Shown piece by piece: positions 7,242 to 15,993 of a DNA stretch of 44,095 nt; positions within the stretch are counted from its first letter, which is position 1; the number at the start of each line of letters is the position of its first letter. The stretch spans positions 1 through 44,095 of the forward strand of contig JARIAU010000029.1 in assembly GCA_029257695.1 (NCBI GenBank), given 5' to 3'. A program made the translations under genes and the position numbers. Source of the stretch: Oscillospiraceae bacterium. GTDB lineage: Bacteria; Bacillota; Clostridia; Oscillospirales; Oscillospiraceae. The notes under the pieces are model-generated. The model was not told where the DNA came from, made no database searches, and was given only the letters and a program-made list of their open reading frames with translations.

Positions 7242-8230
7242 TTCGAGTTATCATCAGCTTTATTTTGTCCTTTGCCGTGACCGCTGTGGTCGGTCGGTTC
7301 CTGATCCCGTGGCTGCACGCCTTGAAGGCCGGTCAGACCATTAAGGAAATTGGACCCTCCTGGCACATGGCCAAGCAGGGCACACCGACGATGGGCGGCA
7401 TTATGTTCGTGGTAGGCATCCTGCTGGCCGTGCTGTTTTTGAGCTGGCCGGATTTTGCCGCAGGGGACTATTCGGCACTGGTGGTATTTGGCTTTGCACT
7501 GGTGTTTGGAGGCATCGGCTTCATTGACGACTTCTGCAAGGTCAAGTTCCACAAAAATGAGGGCTTGACCGCCCCGCAAAAGTTTCTGCTTCAGCTGGCG
7601 GCAGCCCTTGTGTTTGTGGTGCTGCTCCGGACCACCCATCATATCACGAATGCGCTGTACATCCCCTTCTTCAATGTGACATTGACCATTCCCTGGGCGG
7701 TGTATATGGCTTTGGCGGCCTTTATTATCGTGGGCTGTGTCAACTCCGTCAACCTGACCGACGGCGTGGACGGCCTTGCCACCGGCGTCACCATGCCGGT
7801 CATGCTGTTCTATCTGGCGGTGGCTCTGATGTGGCATCGCATGGGCGTGGGTGTGCTGTCCAGTGCTGTGTTTGGCGGCCTGTGTGCCTTCCTGCTCTAC
7901 AACTTCCATCCTGCCAAGGTGTTTATGGGTGATACCGGCTCTCTGTTCCTTGGCGGCATGGTGTGCGGTCTGGCCTTTGCGCTGGATCTGCCTCTCATTC
8001 TGGTGATCGTCGGCATTATCTACATCTGCGAGACGATGAGCGACATTATTCAGGTGACTTATTTCAAACTGACCCACGGAAAGCGTGTGTTCCGCATGGC
8101 TCCGCTGCACCACCATCTGGAGATGGGCGGATGGAGCGAAGTGAAGCTGTTTTGTGTGTTCACCGGCATCACCGCCGTCTGCTGCGTGCTGGCATTCTGG
8201 GGCGTGATGGATCGGTTTCCCCTGATTTAA
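7238..8230 (+). CDS. mraY: Phospho-N-acetylmuramoyl-pentapeptide-transferase MraY
   Basis: A 330-residue polytopic membrane enzyme that transfers phospho-MurNAc-pentapeptide from UDP to undecaprenyl phosphate, making lipid I. About ten hydrophobic segments alternate with conserved cytoplasmic loops: GTPTMGGIMFVVG near residue 48, the FIDDFCKV aspartate pair, VNLTDGVDGLATG, FHPAKVFMGDTGSLFLGG and the APLHHHLE histidine box. These hold the catalytic aspartates and the magnesium site. Length is usual. The ATG overlaps the preceding stop codon by 4 bases. Confidence 0.97.
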   Translation: MIRVIISFILSFAVTAVVGRFLIPWLHALKAGQTIKEIGPSWHMAKQGTPTMGGIMFVVGILLAVLFLSWPDFAAGDYSALVVFGFALVFGGIGFIDDFCKVKFHKNEGLTAPQKFLLQLAAALVFVVLLRTTHHITNALYIPFFNVTLTIPWAVYMALAAFIIVGCVNSVNLTDGVDGLATGVTMPVMLFYLAVALMWHRMGVGVLSSAVFGGLCAFLLYNFHPAKVFMGDTGSLFLGGMVCGLAFALDLPLILVIVGIIYICETMSDIIQVTYFKLTHGKRVFRMAPLHHHLEMGGWSEVKLFCVFTGITAVCCVLAFWGVMDRFPLI

Positions 8231-8275
8231 CTTGAACGACCGCCTGTTGCGATGCAGGAAAGGAGGAGTTTGCAT

Positions 8276-9496
8276 ATGGCAAAAGTGGCAAAACGAGATC
8301 TGACCCGACAGCAGCAGCTGGCGCGCGGCCCGATTGATCTGCCGTTTCTGGGTTTGACCCTGCTGCTGTTAGGAATCGGATTGGTGATGCTGCTCAGTGC
8401 ATCCTCCTATGCCGCATCCATGGAAAAAGTGTCCAATTATGACCCGACCTACTACTTCAAACGACAGGCGGGCTATGCAGTGCTGGGCATCATTGTGATG
8501 TTCTTAGTGTCCCGCTTGGATTACCAGTGGCTGCGCGGCATTTCGCCGTTTGTGCTGCTGGTGGCCGTGCTGCTGCTGGTGGCCGTGCTGATTCCCGGCG
8601 TGGGCATCACCCGAAACTATGCCACCCGCTGGCTGAAGATCGGTGTGCAGTTCCAGCCGTCGGAGGTGGCGAAGCTGGGCGTGGTGCTGTTTTTCTCCGC
8701 CGCACTCAGTAAGCGGCAGCCCAAACCGACCAAATTCAAAAAGCATTACCGGGAGCCGGTGGAAACCCTGCGCCGATGGTACTATCAATGGGATGTGAAT
8801 GATCTGGCGCCGCTTGTGCTGGTGCTGCTCATTATTGCTGCGTTGATGATGAAGGAGCCGCATCTGTCCGGCACCATCCTGATTTTTGCGGCTGCCGGCG
8901 CCATTATGTTTGCAGCCGGCATTAAGCTGGGCTGGTTTGCCGCCGGCGCCGGCATTGTGGCCTTTGGTGTGTGGTTTATCCTTGTGGTGGTAGGCTATAA
9001 CGGTGAGCGTATCAAAACCTGGCAGGACCCGTTCTGGGACCCGGGCAACAAGAGCTTTCAGATGGTCCAGTCCCTCTATTCGGTGGCCTCCGGCGGGCTC
9101 AGCGGTCTGGGTCTGGGCCAGAGCCGCCAGAAATTCCTCTATCTGCCGGAAGAGCAGAATGACTTCATTTTCGCCATTGTTTGCGAAGAATTGGGCTTTA
9201 TCGGAGCCGCTCTGATCGTTATTTTGTTTGCCATGCTGGTGGTGCGGGGCTATTGGCTGGCCCTCCACGCCCGGGACCGCTTCGGCGCCCTTATTATCGT
9301 GGGTGTTATCACCCTGCTGGCGGTGCAGGTGTTCCTGAACATCGCCGTTGTGACGAACCTGATTCCCTGCACCGGTGTGTCGCTGCCGTTCTTCAGTTTT
9401 GGCGGCACGGCCCTGGTGATTCAGCTGGCAGAAATGGGAATCATACTGTCTGTGTCCAGACAGATTCCGGCTCCGGCAGAGGGAGACAAAGAATAA
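8276..9496 (+). CDS. ftsW: SEDS-family peptidoglycan glycosyltransferase FtsW/SpoVE
   Basis: A 406-residue SEDS protein that polymerises lipid II together with its partner transpeptidase, here most likely the SpoVD product encoded upstream. Around ten membrane helices are visible, with the family motifs NYATRWLKIGVQFQPSEVAK (extracellular loop) and QSLYSVASGGLSGLGLGQS, QNDFIFAIVCEELGFIGA, and near the end TGVSLPFFSFGGTALVIQL. The ATG at 8276 is chosen because AGGAGG precedes it with correct spacing; an upstream ATG at 8252 lacks this. Pairing with spoVD suggests a SpoVE-type role, but with only one SEDS gene in the cluster it may serve vegetative division too. Confidence 0.93.
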   Translation: MAKVAKRDLTRQQQLARGPIDLPFLGLTLLLLGIGLVMLLSASSYAASMEKVSNYDPTYYFKRQAGYAVLGIIVMFLVSRLDYQWLRGISPFVLLVAVLLLVAVLIPGVGITRNYATRWLKIGVQFQPSEVAKLGVVLFFSAALSKRQPKPTKFKKHYREPVETLRRWYYQWDVNDLAPLVLVLLIIAALMMKEPHLSGTILIFAAAGAIMFAAGIKLGWFAAGAGIVAFGVWFILVVVGYNGERIKTWQDPFWDPGNKSFQMVQSLYSVASGGLSGLGLGQSRQKFLYLPEEQNDFIFAIVCEELGFIGAALIVILFAMLVVRGYWLALHARDRFGALIIVGVITLLAVQVFLNIAVVTNLIPCTGVSLPFFSFGGTALVIQLAEMGIILSVSRQIPAPAEGDKE

Positions 9497-9522
9497 GAGA
9501 GAACAATGGGAGGATTCTGACC

Positions 9523-10644
9523 ATGAAAGTGCTGTTTACCTGCGGAGGTACCGCAGGACATATCAACCCTGCCTTGGCGTTGGCGGGTATGTTCCGGGAA
9601 CGCCACCAGGCAGAGATCCTCTTTGTGGGTGCAGACGGAGGGATGGAAGTGGAGCTGGTGCCCCGTGCGGGCTATGAGGTGAAAACCGTCACCATCACCA
9701 GTTTTTATCGTTCTCTGTCGGTGGCATCCATGCGGCACAACATCAACACGCTGCGGAACCTGAGCCGCTCCCGCAAGCAGGCGGCCGAGATTTTGGATGA
9801 GTTCCGCCCGGATCTTGTAGTGGGAACCGGTGGATATGCCTCCTACCCGGTGGTGCGGGAGGCCGCCCGCCGGGGCATCCCCACGGCGGTGCATGAGAGC
9901 AACGCCGAACCCGGCCTGACCACCAAAATGCTGTCCAAGTATGTGGATAAAGTGATGGTGGGGTTTGAAGAGAGCCGCAAGCACTATCCCCGTCCGGAGC
10001 GGGTGGAAGTCACCGGAACCCCGGTGCGGGGTGAGTTTTTCCGCTATACCCGTGCAGAGGCCCGGGAAAAGCTGGGCTATACCGACGACCGGCCGGTGGT
10101 GGTCACCAGCTGGGGTTCCCTGGGCGCACTGGTGATGAACCGCCAGATGGTGGATTTTGTGGTGCGTGAGTGCAAGGAGGGGACTCCCTTCCACCACATC
10201 TACGGTGTGGGGGCACGCTACTATGACCGGGTGATGGAGGCCATCGCCCAAAAGGGCATCAACCTGAAGGATTATCCCGATGTGGATGTTCGGGAGTACA
10301 TTTACGATATGCCGGTGGTGATGGGAGCGGCCGATGTGGTGCTGAGCCGTGCCGGTGCTTCGACCATTTCCGAGCTGACGGCCACCACGCACCCTGCGAT
10401 TCTGGTGCCGTCGCCCAATGTGACGGCCAACCATCAGGAAAAGAACGCCCGAGTGCTGGCGGATAAGGGAGCGGCGGTGCTGATGCTGGAGGACCAGCTC
10501 AATGGAAACCAGCTCTATGATACGGTGATGGAACTGCTGAATGAGCCGAAACGGCTGGAGGAGATGCGCCATGCGCTCGGTGAGCTGGCCATTGAGGACG
10601 CCAACGAGCGGATTTACACCGTGCTGCGCAACCTGATGAAGTAA
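9523..10644 (+). CDS. murG: UDP-GlcNAc transferase MurG (lipid II synthesis)
   Basis: A 373-residue GT28 glycosyltransferase acting at the cytoplasmic membrane face, adding GlcNAc from UDP-GlcNAc to lipid I to give lipid II. The N-terminal glycine loop FTCGGTAGHINPALALA and the later GTGGYASYP and HESNAEPGLTTKML motifs are typical. The C-terminal UDP-binding domain has LSRAGASTISELTA and VPSPNVTANHQEKNA. The nucleotide-domain loop reads TSWGSLGALVMN where GGSQGA-type sequence is more common, a variant loop. The start at 9523 follows GGGAGG; the open frame upstream overlaps ftsW and is not coding. Confidence 0.96.
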   Translation: MKVLFTCGGTAGHINPALALAGMFRERHQAEILFVGADGGMEVELVPRAGYEVKTVTITSFYRSLSVASMRHNINTLRNLSRSRKQAAEILDEFRPDLVVGTGGYASYPVVREAARRGIPTAVHESNAEPGLTTKMLSKYVDKVMVGFEESRKHYPRPERVEVTGTPVRGEFFRYTRAEAREKLGYTDDRPVVVTSWGSLGALVMNRQMVDFVVRECKEGTPFHHIYGVGARYYDRVMEAIAQKGINLKDYPDVDVREYIYDMPVVMGAADVVLSRAGASTISELTATTHPAILVPSPNVTANHQEKNARVLADKGAAVLMLEDQLNGNQLYDTVMELLNEPKRLEEMRHALGELAIEDANERIYTVLRNLMK

Positions 10645-10705
10645 GCACAGGGCTTTTCCTGCCCTCATAGGATGGAGCAATATCCTATGATTGGGAGGAA
10701 AGGCA

Positions 10706-11965
10706 ATGGATCAGTATCAAATCCGAGGCGGAAGGCCTCTTTCGGGCCGGGTGGAGATCCACGGCGCAAAAAACAGTGTGCTGCCCATGCTGGCGTCCAC
10801 ACTGCTCCACCATGGAGTCAGCGTCTTACATAACTGCCCCCGGCTCAGCGATGTGGATGCATCGCTGGCGATTTTGCGGCATTTGGGCTGCCGGGTGAAC
10901 CGAGAGGGCGATGTGGTGACGGTGGATGCCGCCACCGTTGGCCGATGGGACATTCCGGATGCGCTGATGCGGGAAATGCGTTCGTCCGTCCTTTTTTTAG
11001 GGGCCATTCTGGCTCGAACCGGACGGGCGGATGTGAGTATGCCCGGAGGCTGTGAACTGGGGCCCCGCCCCATTGACTTGCACTTGGCTGCGTTGCAGCG
11101 GCTGGGGGCTTCGATGGAGCAGCAGGGCGGGCGGCTCATTTGCACCCGGGGCGATCAGCTGCACGGAGCGGAGATCGACTTGAGCCTGCCCAGTGTAGGG
11201 GCCACGGAAAATGCCATGCTGGCAGCGGTGGGAGCTTCGGGCCGCACCGTCATCCGCAACGCCGCCCGGGAGCCGGAGATCGTCGATCTGGCTCGCTTCC
11301 TGCGGGGAATGGGGGCACGAGTGTGTGGAGAAGGCAGCTCCACCCTTGTGGTGGAAGGAAAAGTGCCGCTGCACGATTCCGATTATCGGGTGATGGGGGA
11401 CCGCATCGTGGCGGCAACCTATCTGTCCGCTGTGGCGGCGGCCGGCGGGGAGGCGGAGTTGACCGGAGTGGACCCCAGTCAGTTTGCTTCGGTGGTGGCA
11501 CTGCTGCGGCAGGGCGGGGCCGAGGTGCGCTGTCGGCCGGACTCCGTCTGGATCCGCAGCACTCCGCCGTTGAGCGGCGTGGGATGCATTCGAACCGCCC
11601 CCTATCCCGGATTTCCCACCGATGCCCAGCCGGTGGTGATGGCGGCCCTGTGCCGCAGTCGGGGAACCACGGTATTTGTGGAAACCATGTTTGAAAACCG
11701 ATACCGCCATGTGGATGAATTGTGCCGCATGGGGGCAAACATCCGAGCGGAAGGCCGGGTGGCGGTGGTGACCGGGGTGGACCGGCTCCATGGAGCACCG
11801 GTGCAGGCCCACGACCTTCGAGGCGGCGGCGCTTTGTGTGTGGCGGCGCTGGGTGCGGAGGGAGAAACCGCCGTGACAGGATTGAATCACATTCGCCGGG
11901 GCTATGCCAGCCTCGTGGAGGATTTGTCCGCCCTTGGTGCGGACATTCGGGAAGTGAACGAGTAA
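10706..11965 (+). CDS. murA: UDP-N-acetylglucosamine 1-carboxyvinyltransferase MurA
   Basis: A 419-residue enolpyruvyl transferase that moves enolpyruvate from PEP to UDP-GlcNAc, the first committed step of peptidoglycan synthesis in the cytosol. The N-terminal substrate loop HGAKNSVLPMLAS, and the flexible loop with the fosfomycin-target cysteine (MPGGCELGPRPIDLH, Cys116), are intact, so the enzyme should be active and fosfomycin-sensitive in principle. PGFPTDAQPVVMAA and the FENRYRHVDEL motif near the C-terminus also fit. The ATG at 10706 follows GGGAGG AAAGG. It lies between murG and ftsQ, the common Firmicute murA1/murAB position. Confidence 0.96.
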   Translation: MDQYQIRGGRPLSGRVEIHGAKNSVLPMLASTLLHHGVSVLHNCPRLSDVDASLAILRHLGCRVNREGDVVTVDAATVGRWDIPDALMREMRSSVLFLGAILARTGRADVSMPGGCELGPRPIDLHLAALQRLGASMEQQGGRLICTRGDQLHGAEIDLSLPSVGATENAMLAAVGASGRTVIRNAAREPEIVDLARFLRGMGARVCGEGSSTLVVEGKVPLHDSDYRVMGDRIVAATYLSAVAAAGGEAELTGVDPSQFASVVALLRQGGAEVRCRPDSVWIRSTPPLSGVGCIRTAPYPGFPTDAQPVVMAALCRSRGTTVFVETMFENRYRHVDELCRMGANIRAEGRVAVVTGVDRLHGAPVQAHDLRGGGALCVAALGAEGETAVTGLNHIRRGYASLVEDLSALGADIREVNE

Positions 11966-11979
11966 AGGAGACCAGAGCT

Positions 11980-12765
11980 ATGGCGCAGCATCAGAGAAAA
12001 CACTACCGAAAACGCCCGCATGTCCGGTTCACCAGACTGTATGGGGTGCTGTCGGTGCTGGTGATCGTGATTGCCGTGGTGGCAGGCAGCATTGTCTTTT
12101 TCCGGGTCAGTGATGTGGAGGTGGAAGGCGTCTCCCGTTATACACCGGAGGAAATTGAGGCGGCCAGCGGCATTCAGGAAGGGGATAATCTGTTCCTGCT
12201 GAATAAGTTTGAAATTCAGGATGAAATCGGCGCCAAGCTCATCTATGTGGATCAGGTCCACATCCGACGCAGACTGCCCTCTACCATTCAGGTGGAGGTT
12301 GTGGAATGTGTTCCGGCGGCGGCACTGGAGGACAAAACCACCGGAACTTGGTGGTTGGTCAGCACCAAGGGGAAGCTGTTGGAGGAAAACACAGACCCTG
12401 AAGGCAGAATGCAGATCGTAGGATTGTCGCTGGTGGAGCCGAATCTGGGGGAGCCCATGCAGGTCGAGGATGGTCAGCGCATCCAGAAGAAGGCGATGGA
12501 AGAGCTGCTGATGGCCATGAGCCGCCGGGAAATGCTGGAGCAGGGGCGTAAGATCGACCTGTCCAGTGCCAGCATGATCAAGCTGTGGTATGCGGACCGT
12601 CTGGAGGTCCGGCTGAAGCTGACTGCGGACTTTGATTATCAGATGCGGATGCTGTCCACGGTGATGGAAGATTATGTGTGCAACAAGTGGGACGAAGGGG
12701 ACACCGGTACACTGGATGTGACAATGGAGGACGGTTTGCCCCATTTAATACGGAACCAGGAATAA
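11980..12765 (+). CDS. ftsQ: Cell division protein FtsQ/DivIB
   Basis: A 261-residue bitopic division protein. A short basic cytoplasmic head (QHQRKHYRKRPHVRFTR) precedes one membrane helix (about residues 21-41), then a POTRA domain opening with VSDVEVEGVSRYTPEEIEAA and GDNLFLLNKF, then the FtsQ beta domain (YVDQVHIRRRLPSTIQVEVV onward). It bridges FtsL/DivIC to the septal synthases. The ATG follows TAAAGGAGACC directly after murA, with 14 bases between genes. It is the last gene before the separate ftsZ promoter. Confidence 0.93.
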   Translation: MAQHQRKHYRKRPHVRFTRLYGVLSVLVIVIAVVAGSIVFFRVSDVEVEGVSRYTPEEIEAASGIQEGDNLFLLNKFEIQDEIGAKLIYVDQVHIRRRLPSTIQVEVVECVPAAALEDKTTGTWWLVSTKGKLLEENTDPEGRMQIVGLSLVEPNLGEPMQVEDGQRIQKKAMEELLMAMSRREMLEQGRKIDLSSASMIKLWYADRLEVRLKLTADFDYQMRMLSTVMEDYVCNKWDEGDTGTLDVTMEDGLPHLIRNQE

Positions 12766-12803
12766 AATTTATAGGAAATCAAGATTTTCTGGCGGAAAAC
12801 CCC

Positions 12804-12832
12804 TTGACCTTCTATGAATTAAAGGTTAGAAT
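12804..12832 (+). promoter_or_regulatory. Sigma-A promoter for ftsZ
   Basis: TTGACC (12804-12809), 17 bases, TAGAAT (12827-12832), in the AT-rich gap after ftsQ. It allows ftsZ to be expressed above the level of the upstream cluster. Confidence 0.75.
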
Positions 12833-12888
12833 TACAGGGTGATACTGTGACTATTACAATACTCAAATGATATATAGGAGGAATGGTT

Positions 12889-13938
12889 ATGGCCTTTGGA
12901 GTAGAGCCGATGGCGGATACCGTTGTCAGTCTGAAAGTAATTGGTGTTGGCGGCGCCGGTAACAATGTCGTCAATCGCATGGTGCAGAGCGGCACCACCG
13001 GCGTGGATTTCATCGCTGTGAACACCGACAAGCAGGCTCTGGCAAAGAGTTCTGCCACTTATAAGATTCAGATTGGTGAGAAGCTGACCCATGGTCAGGG
13101 TGCAGGCGCAAATCCCGAGGTGGGCCGCAAGTCCGCTGAGGAGAACCGCAGCAGCATTGCCAAGGCACTGGAGGACACCGACATGGTGTTCGTCACCTGC
13201 GGCATGGGCGGCGGCACCGGCACCGGCGGCAGCCCCATCGTGGCAGATGTTGCCCGTGAGATGGGCATCCTCACCGTGGGCGTGGTCACCAAGCCCTTCG
13301 GCTTTGAGGGCGCTCGCCGTATGCGTCAGGCTGAGGCCGGCATCGAGGAGCTGCGCAACAAGGTGGACTCTCTGGTCATTATCCCCAATGACCGTCTGAA
13401 GCTGGCCACCGACCAGAAGATCACCTTCGCAAACGCATTCCAGATTGCAGACGAGGTTTTGAAGCAGGCTGTGGAGTCCATCTCCGAGCTGATCAAGAAC
13501 ACCGGCTTCATCAACCTGGACTTTGCTGATGTGACCTCCATCATGAAGGATGCCGGTCTGGCCCACATGGGTGTTGGCCGTGCTGCCGGCAAGAACAAGG
13601 CCGAGGAAGCTGCCCGTCTGGCCATTTCCTCTCCTCTGCTGGAGACCAGCATCGAGGGCGCACACGGCGTTCTGGTCAATGTCACCGGCTCCATGGATAT
13701 TGGTCTGGAAGAAGTCGAAGTGGCTGCCGGTCTGGTTCAGGCTGCTGCCAACCCCGACGCCAACATCATCTTCGGTGCTGCATTCGATCCTGACATGGAG
13801 GATGAGATCCGCGTGACCGTCATCGCCACCGGTTTTGATCAGGAAGAGGATGAAACGGCCGCTGCTCCCGTGGAGGAGAAGAAGGCTGAGCCCGCAAAGG
13901 ACCCCTTCGATGACATCTTTGCCATCTTCAATAAGTAA
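12889..13938 (+). CDS. ftsZ: Cell division GTPase FtsZ
   Basis: A 349-residue tubulin homologue that forms the division ring. The N-terminal IGVGGAGNNVVNRM, the tubulin signature GGGTGTGG (residues 107-114) and the T7-loop region NLDFADVTSIM are intact. Start at 12889 is preferred to the ATG at 12883 because AGGAGG at 12876-12881 then has a 7-base spacing. Codon use is unusually uniform (many CTG, AAG, GTC codons), consistent with high expression. The C-terminal linker is short and the final residues (DPFDDIFAIFNK) do not match the usual D-I-P-x-F tail peptide. ftsA is not adjacent. Confidence 0.97.
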   Translation: MAFGVEPMADTVVSLKVIGVGGAGNNVVNRMVQSGTTGVDFIAVNTDKQALAKSSATYKIQIGEKLTHGQGAGANPEVGRKSAEENRSSIAKALEDTDMVFVTCGMGGGTGTGGSPIVADVAREMGILTVGVVTKPFGFEGARRMRQAEAGIEELRNKVDSLVIIPNDRLKLATDQKITFANAFQIADEVLKQAVESISELIKNTGFINLDFADVTSIMKDAGLAHMGVGRAAGKNKAEEAARLAISSPLLETSIEGAHGVLVNVTGSMDIGLEEVEVAAGLVQAAANPDANIIFGAAFDPDMEDEIRVTVIATGFDQEEDETAAAPVEEKKAEPAKDPFDDIFAIFNK

Positions 13939-13952
13939 GTTATGACCCATTG

Positions 13953-13988
13953 CAGGGGACGCCTTTTTTGGGGCGTCCCCTGTTTTTT
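13953..13988 (+). terminator. Intrinsic terminator after ftsZ
   Basis: CAGGGGACGCC (13953-13963) pairs with GGCGTCCCCTG (13972-13982), followed by six T residues. A strong rho-independent terminator. Confidence 0.92.
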
Positions 13989-14017
13989 CGTTCCGAAGAA
14001 GAGAAGGAGGACACATC

Positions 14018-14878
14018 ATGCCGCAGCGATTGACCGGCCACACCCAGCTGGTAGGGATTCTTGCCAACCCCATTCGGCACAGTAAATCTCCGATGATGCA
14101 TAACACTGCCTTTGAGGCACTGGGGCTGGACTATGCCTATCTGGCCTTTGAAGTGGCCCCGGAGGATTTGGCGGATGCGGTGCGGGGGATGAAGGCGTTA
14201 GGCGTGCGGGGGTTTAATGTGTCTATGCCCTATAAACGGGCCATTCTGCCCTTTCTGGATGCAATCAGCCCCATCAGCCAGCTGTGCGAAAGCGTCAACA
14301 CGGTCCTTGTGGAAGAGGGGCGGCTGTACGGTACAGTCACCGACGGCGTGGGCTATTTCCGGAGTCTTCAGGACGAGGGATATTCCGTCCGTGGGCAGAA
14401 AATCACCGTGCTGGGCGGCGGCGGTGCGGCCGCAGCCATCTGTATGCAGGCCGCGTTGGATGGAGCGGCAGAAATTGCCATTGTGAACCGTCCCGGCCCG
14501 TCGATGGAGCGGGCCGAGGGGTATGCGGCGAACATCAATGCCCAGACCACCTGCCGTGCGGCAGCTTATCCCCTGGAGCCGGCGCTGCTTCGCCGGGAGA
14601 TCGGGGAAAGCACCTTGCTGTGCAATGCCACTTCGGTGGGGATGGGGGCCTTGGAGGGACAGAGTGTCATTACCGATCCCACCCTGCTTCACCCCGATCT
14701 GCTTTGCTCGGATGTGATCTATGCTCCGGCAGAAACTGCCTTTTTGACCATGGCGAAGGAGGCCGGATGCCCTACGGTGAACGGTCTTGGGATGGTGCTT
14801 TATCAGGGGGCGGAATCCTTCCGTATTTGGACTGGACGGGAGATGCCGGTGGATGTGGTCCGCAGAGTGTTGGATTGA
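14018..14878 (+). CDS. aroE: Shikimate 5-dehydrogenase
   Basis: A 286-residue NADP-dependent enzyme reducing 3-dehydroshikimate to shikimate in aromatic amino acid synthesis. The substrate site is visible in the N-terminus: NPIRHSKSPMMHN and FNVSMPYK (catalytic Lys). The Rossmann motif VLGGGGAAAAICMQAALDGA follows, then CNATSVGMG and NGLGMVLYQGAESFRIW. Length is normal. GAAGGAGG precedes the ATG. YdiB-like quinate/shikimate dehydrogenases are close relatives and cannot be excluded. It stands after the ftsZ terminator, possibly with the next gene. Confidence 0.93.
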   Translation: MPQRLTGHTQLVGILANPIRHSKSPMMHNTAFEALGLDYAYLAFEVAPEDLADAVRGMKALGVRGFNVSMPYKRAILPFLDAISPISQLCESVNTVLVEEGRLYGTVTDGVGYFRSLQDEGYSVRGQKITVLGGGGAAAAICMQAALDGAAEIAIVNRPGPSMERAEGYAANINAQTTCRAAAYPLEPALLRREIGESTLLCNATSVGMGALEGQSVITDPTLLHPDLLCSDVIYAPAETAFLTMAKEAGCPTVNGLGMVLYQGAESFRIWTGREMPVDVVRRVLD

Positions 14879-14917
14879 TTTTTTTACACCCTAGAAGTCG
14901 AAAAAGAGGTAAAACCC

Positions 14918-15736
14918 ATGAAACGAATGTGTGTGTTGCTGCTCTTGGTGGGACTGTTCCTGACGGGATGCAGCTGTGCGTGGATGGAATCGCTGACGGG
15001 CCGGACCCGCACGGTGGAAATCGGCGGTCAGACGGTCAAGGTGGATCGAAGCCTGAAGGAAAACAAACTGACTCCGGCCGATTTTGTGGTTGATCCGGAC
15101 ACCGGGCGAATTACCAGCCCCACCCGGGAGGCCGTCACCGGAATTGATGTGTCGGCCCATCAGGGCGAGATCGACTGGAGTGCCGTGGCCGCCGATGGGG
15201 TGGAGTTTGCCATGCTTCGGATCGGCGCCCGTGGTTACACGGAAGGGAAATTGCTGCCGGACCAGAAGTTTGAAGCCAACTATGCCGGAGCGTCGGAACA
15301 GGGATTGGATGTGGGTGTGTATTTCTTCTCGCAGGCGGTCTCTAAGGAGGAGGCCCTTGAGGAGGCAGATTATGTACTGGCCCTGCTGAACGGCAGGGAA
15401 TTGCAGATGCCCATTGTGTTTGACTGGGAGGAAGTGGATTTTGCCGAAGCCAGAACCGATGCGGTGGATACGGAAACCGTCACCGATGCGGCATTGGCCT
15501 TCTGCCGTCGAATCGAGGAAGCCGGATATGACAGCATGGTCTACTGCAACGGGATGGTGGGCTATCTCCGCTATGATTTGGCCCGGATGCAGAAGCTGCC
15601 CCTTTGGTATGCGGATTACGGAAGCTGGCCGGGCTTTGCCTATGAATTTGAGCTGTGGCAGTATAGCCAGACCGGTAAAGTCAACGGCATTGCCGGAAAT
15701 GTGGATTTGAATCTGCGCTTCTTGACAAAAAAGTAA
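14918..15736 (+). CDS. GH25 lysozyme-like lipoprotein
   Basis: A 272-residue secreted protein. The N-terminal signal MKRMCVLLLLVGLFLTGC has a lipobox (LTGC), so it is probably lipid-anchored on the outer face of the membrane. From about residue 75 a glycoside hydrolase family 25 domain begins (VTGIDVSAHQGEIDW), with the acidic catalytic cluster IVFDWEEVDF and the C-terminal ELWQYSQTGKVNGIAGNVDLN typical of muramidases that cut beta-1,4 bonds between MurNAc and GlcNAc. A short N-terminal segment of unknown role lies between lipobox and enzyme domain. Likely wall remodelling, in keeping with the surrounding envelope genes. Confidence 0.9.
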   Translation: MKRMCVLLLLVGLFLTGCSCAWMESLTGRTRTVEIGGQTVKVDRSLKENKLTPADFVVDPDTGRITSPTREAVTGIDVSAHQGEIDWSAVAADGVEFAMLRIGARGYTEGKLLPDQKFEANYAGASEQGLDVGVYFFSQAVSKEEALEEADYVLALLNGRELQMPIVFDWEEVDFAEARTDAVDTETVTDAALAFCRRIEEAGYDSMVYCNGMVGYLRYDLARMQKLPLWYADYGSWPGFAYEFELWQYSQTGKVNGIAGNVDLNLRFLTKK

Positions 15737-15751
15737 CAAAAGACAACATTG

Positions 15752-15800
15752 CAGCGGCACCGAGTACAGTCAGATTGTACCGTGTGCCGCTGTTCATTTT
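15752..15800 (+). terminator. Terminator after the GH25 gene
   Basis: CAGCGGCAC pairs with GTGCCGCTG (outer arms 15752-15760 and 15784-15792), with an inner GTACA/TGTAC stem, followed by TTCATTTTGTTC. A long two-part hairpin with a moderate T-tract. Confidence 0.75.
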
Positions 15801-15808
15801 GTTCAATA

Positions 15809-15879
15809 TGCACAATTAAATGTTGGTGCGATAGAAATTCTGCACAATGATTGACAAAATAAGGGAAAGAGTTTAGAAT
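15809..15879 (+). promoter_or_regulatory. Sigma-A promoter and possible operator repeats for dhaKL
   Basis: TTGACA (15851-15856), 17 bases, TAGAAT (15874-15879) form a near-perfect promoter about 115 bases ahead of dhaK. TGCACAAT occurs twice upstream (15809-15816 and 15841-15848), 32 bases apart, about three helical turns. This spacing suggests a regulator site, but no candidate regulator lies next to the genes. Confidence 0.65.
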
Positions 15880-15993
15880 AACTGGTATGCAAAAGCGTGT
15901 GCCTTTGGCACGGAATTTTGGCGAACTCCAACAAAATGCCACACAAAATCAAAAAAGTAAAAATAAAGCACCGACAGGTAAGGAGGCTATTTC

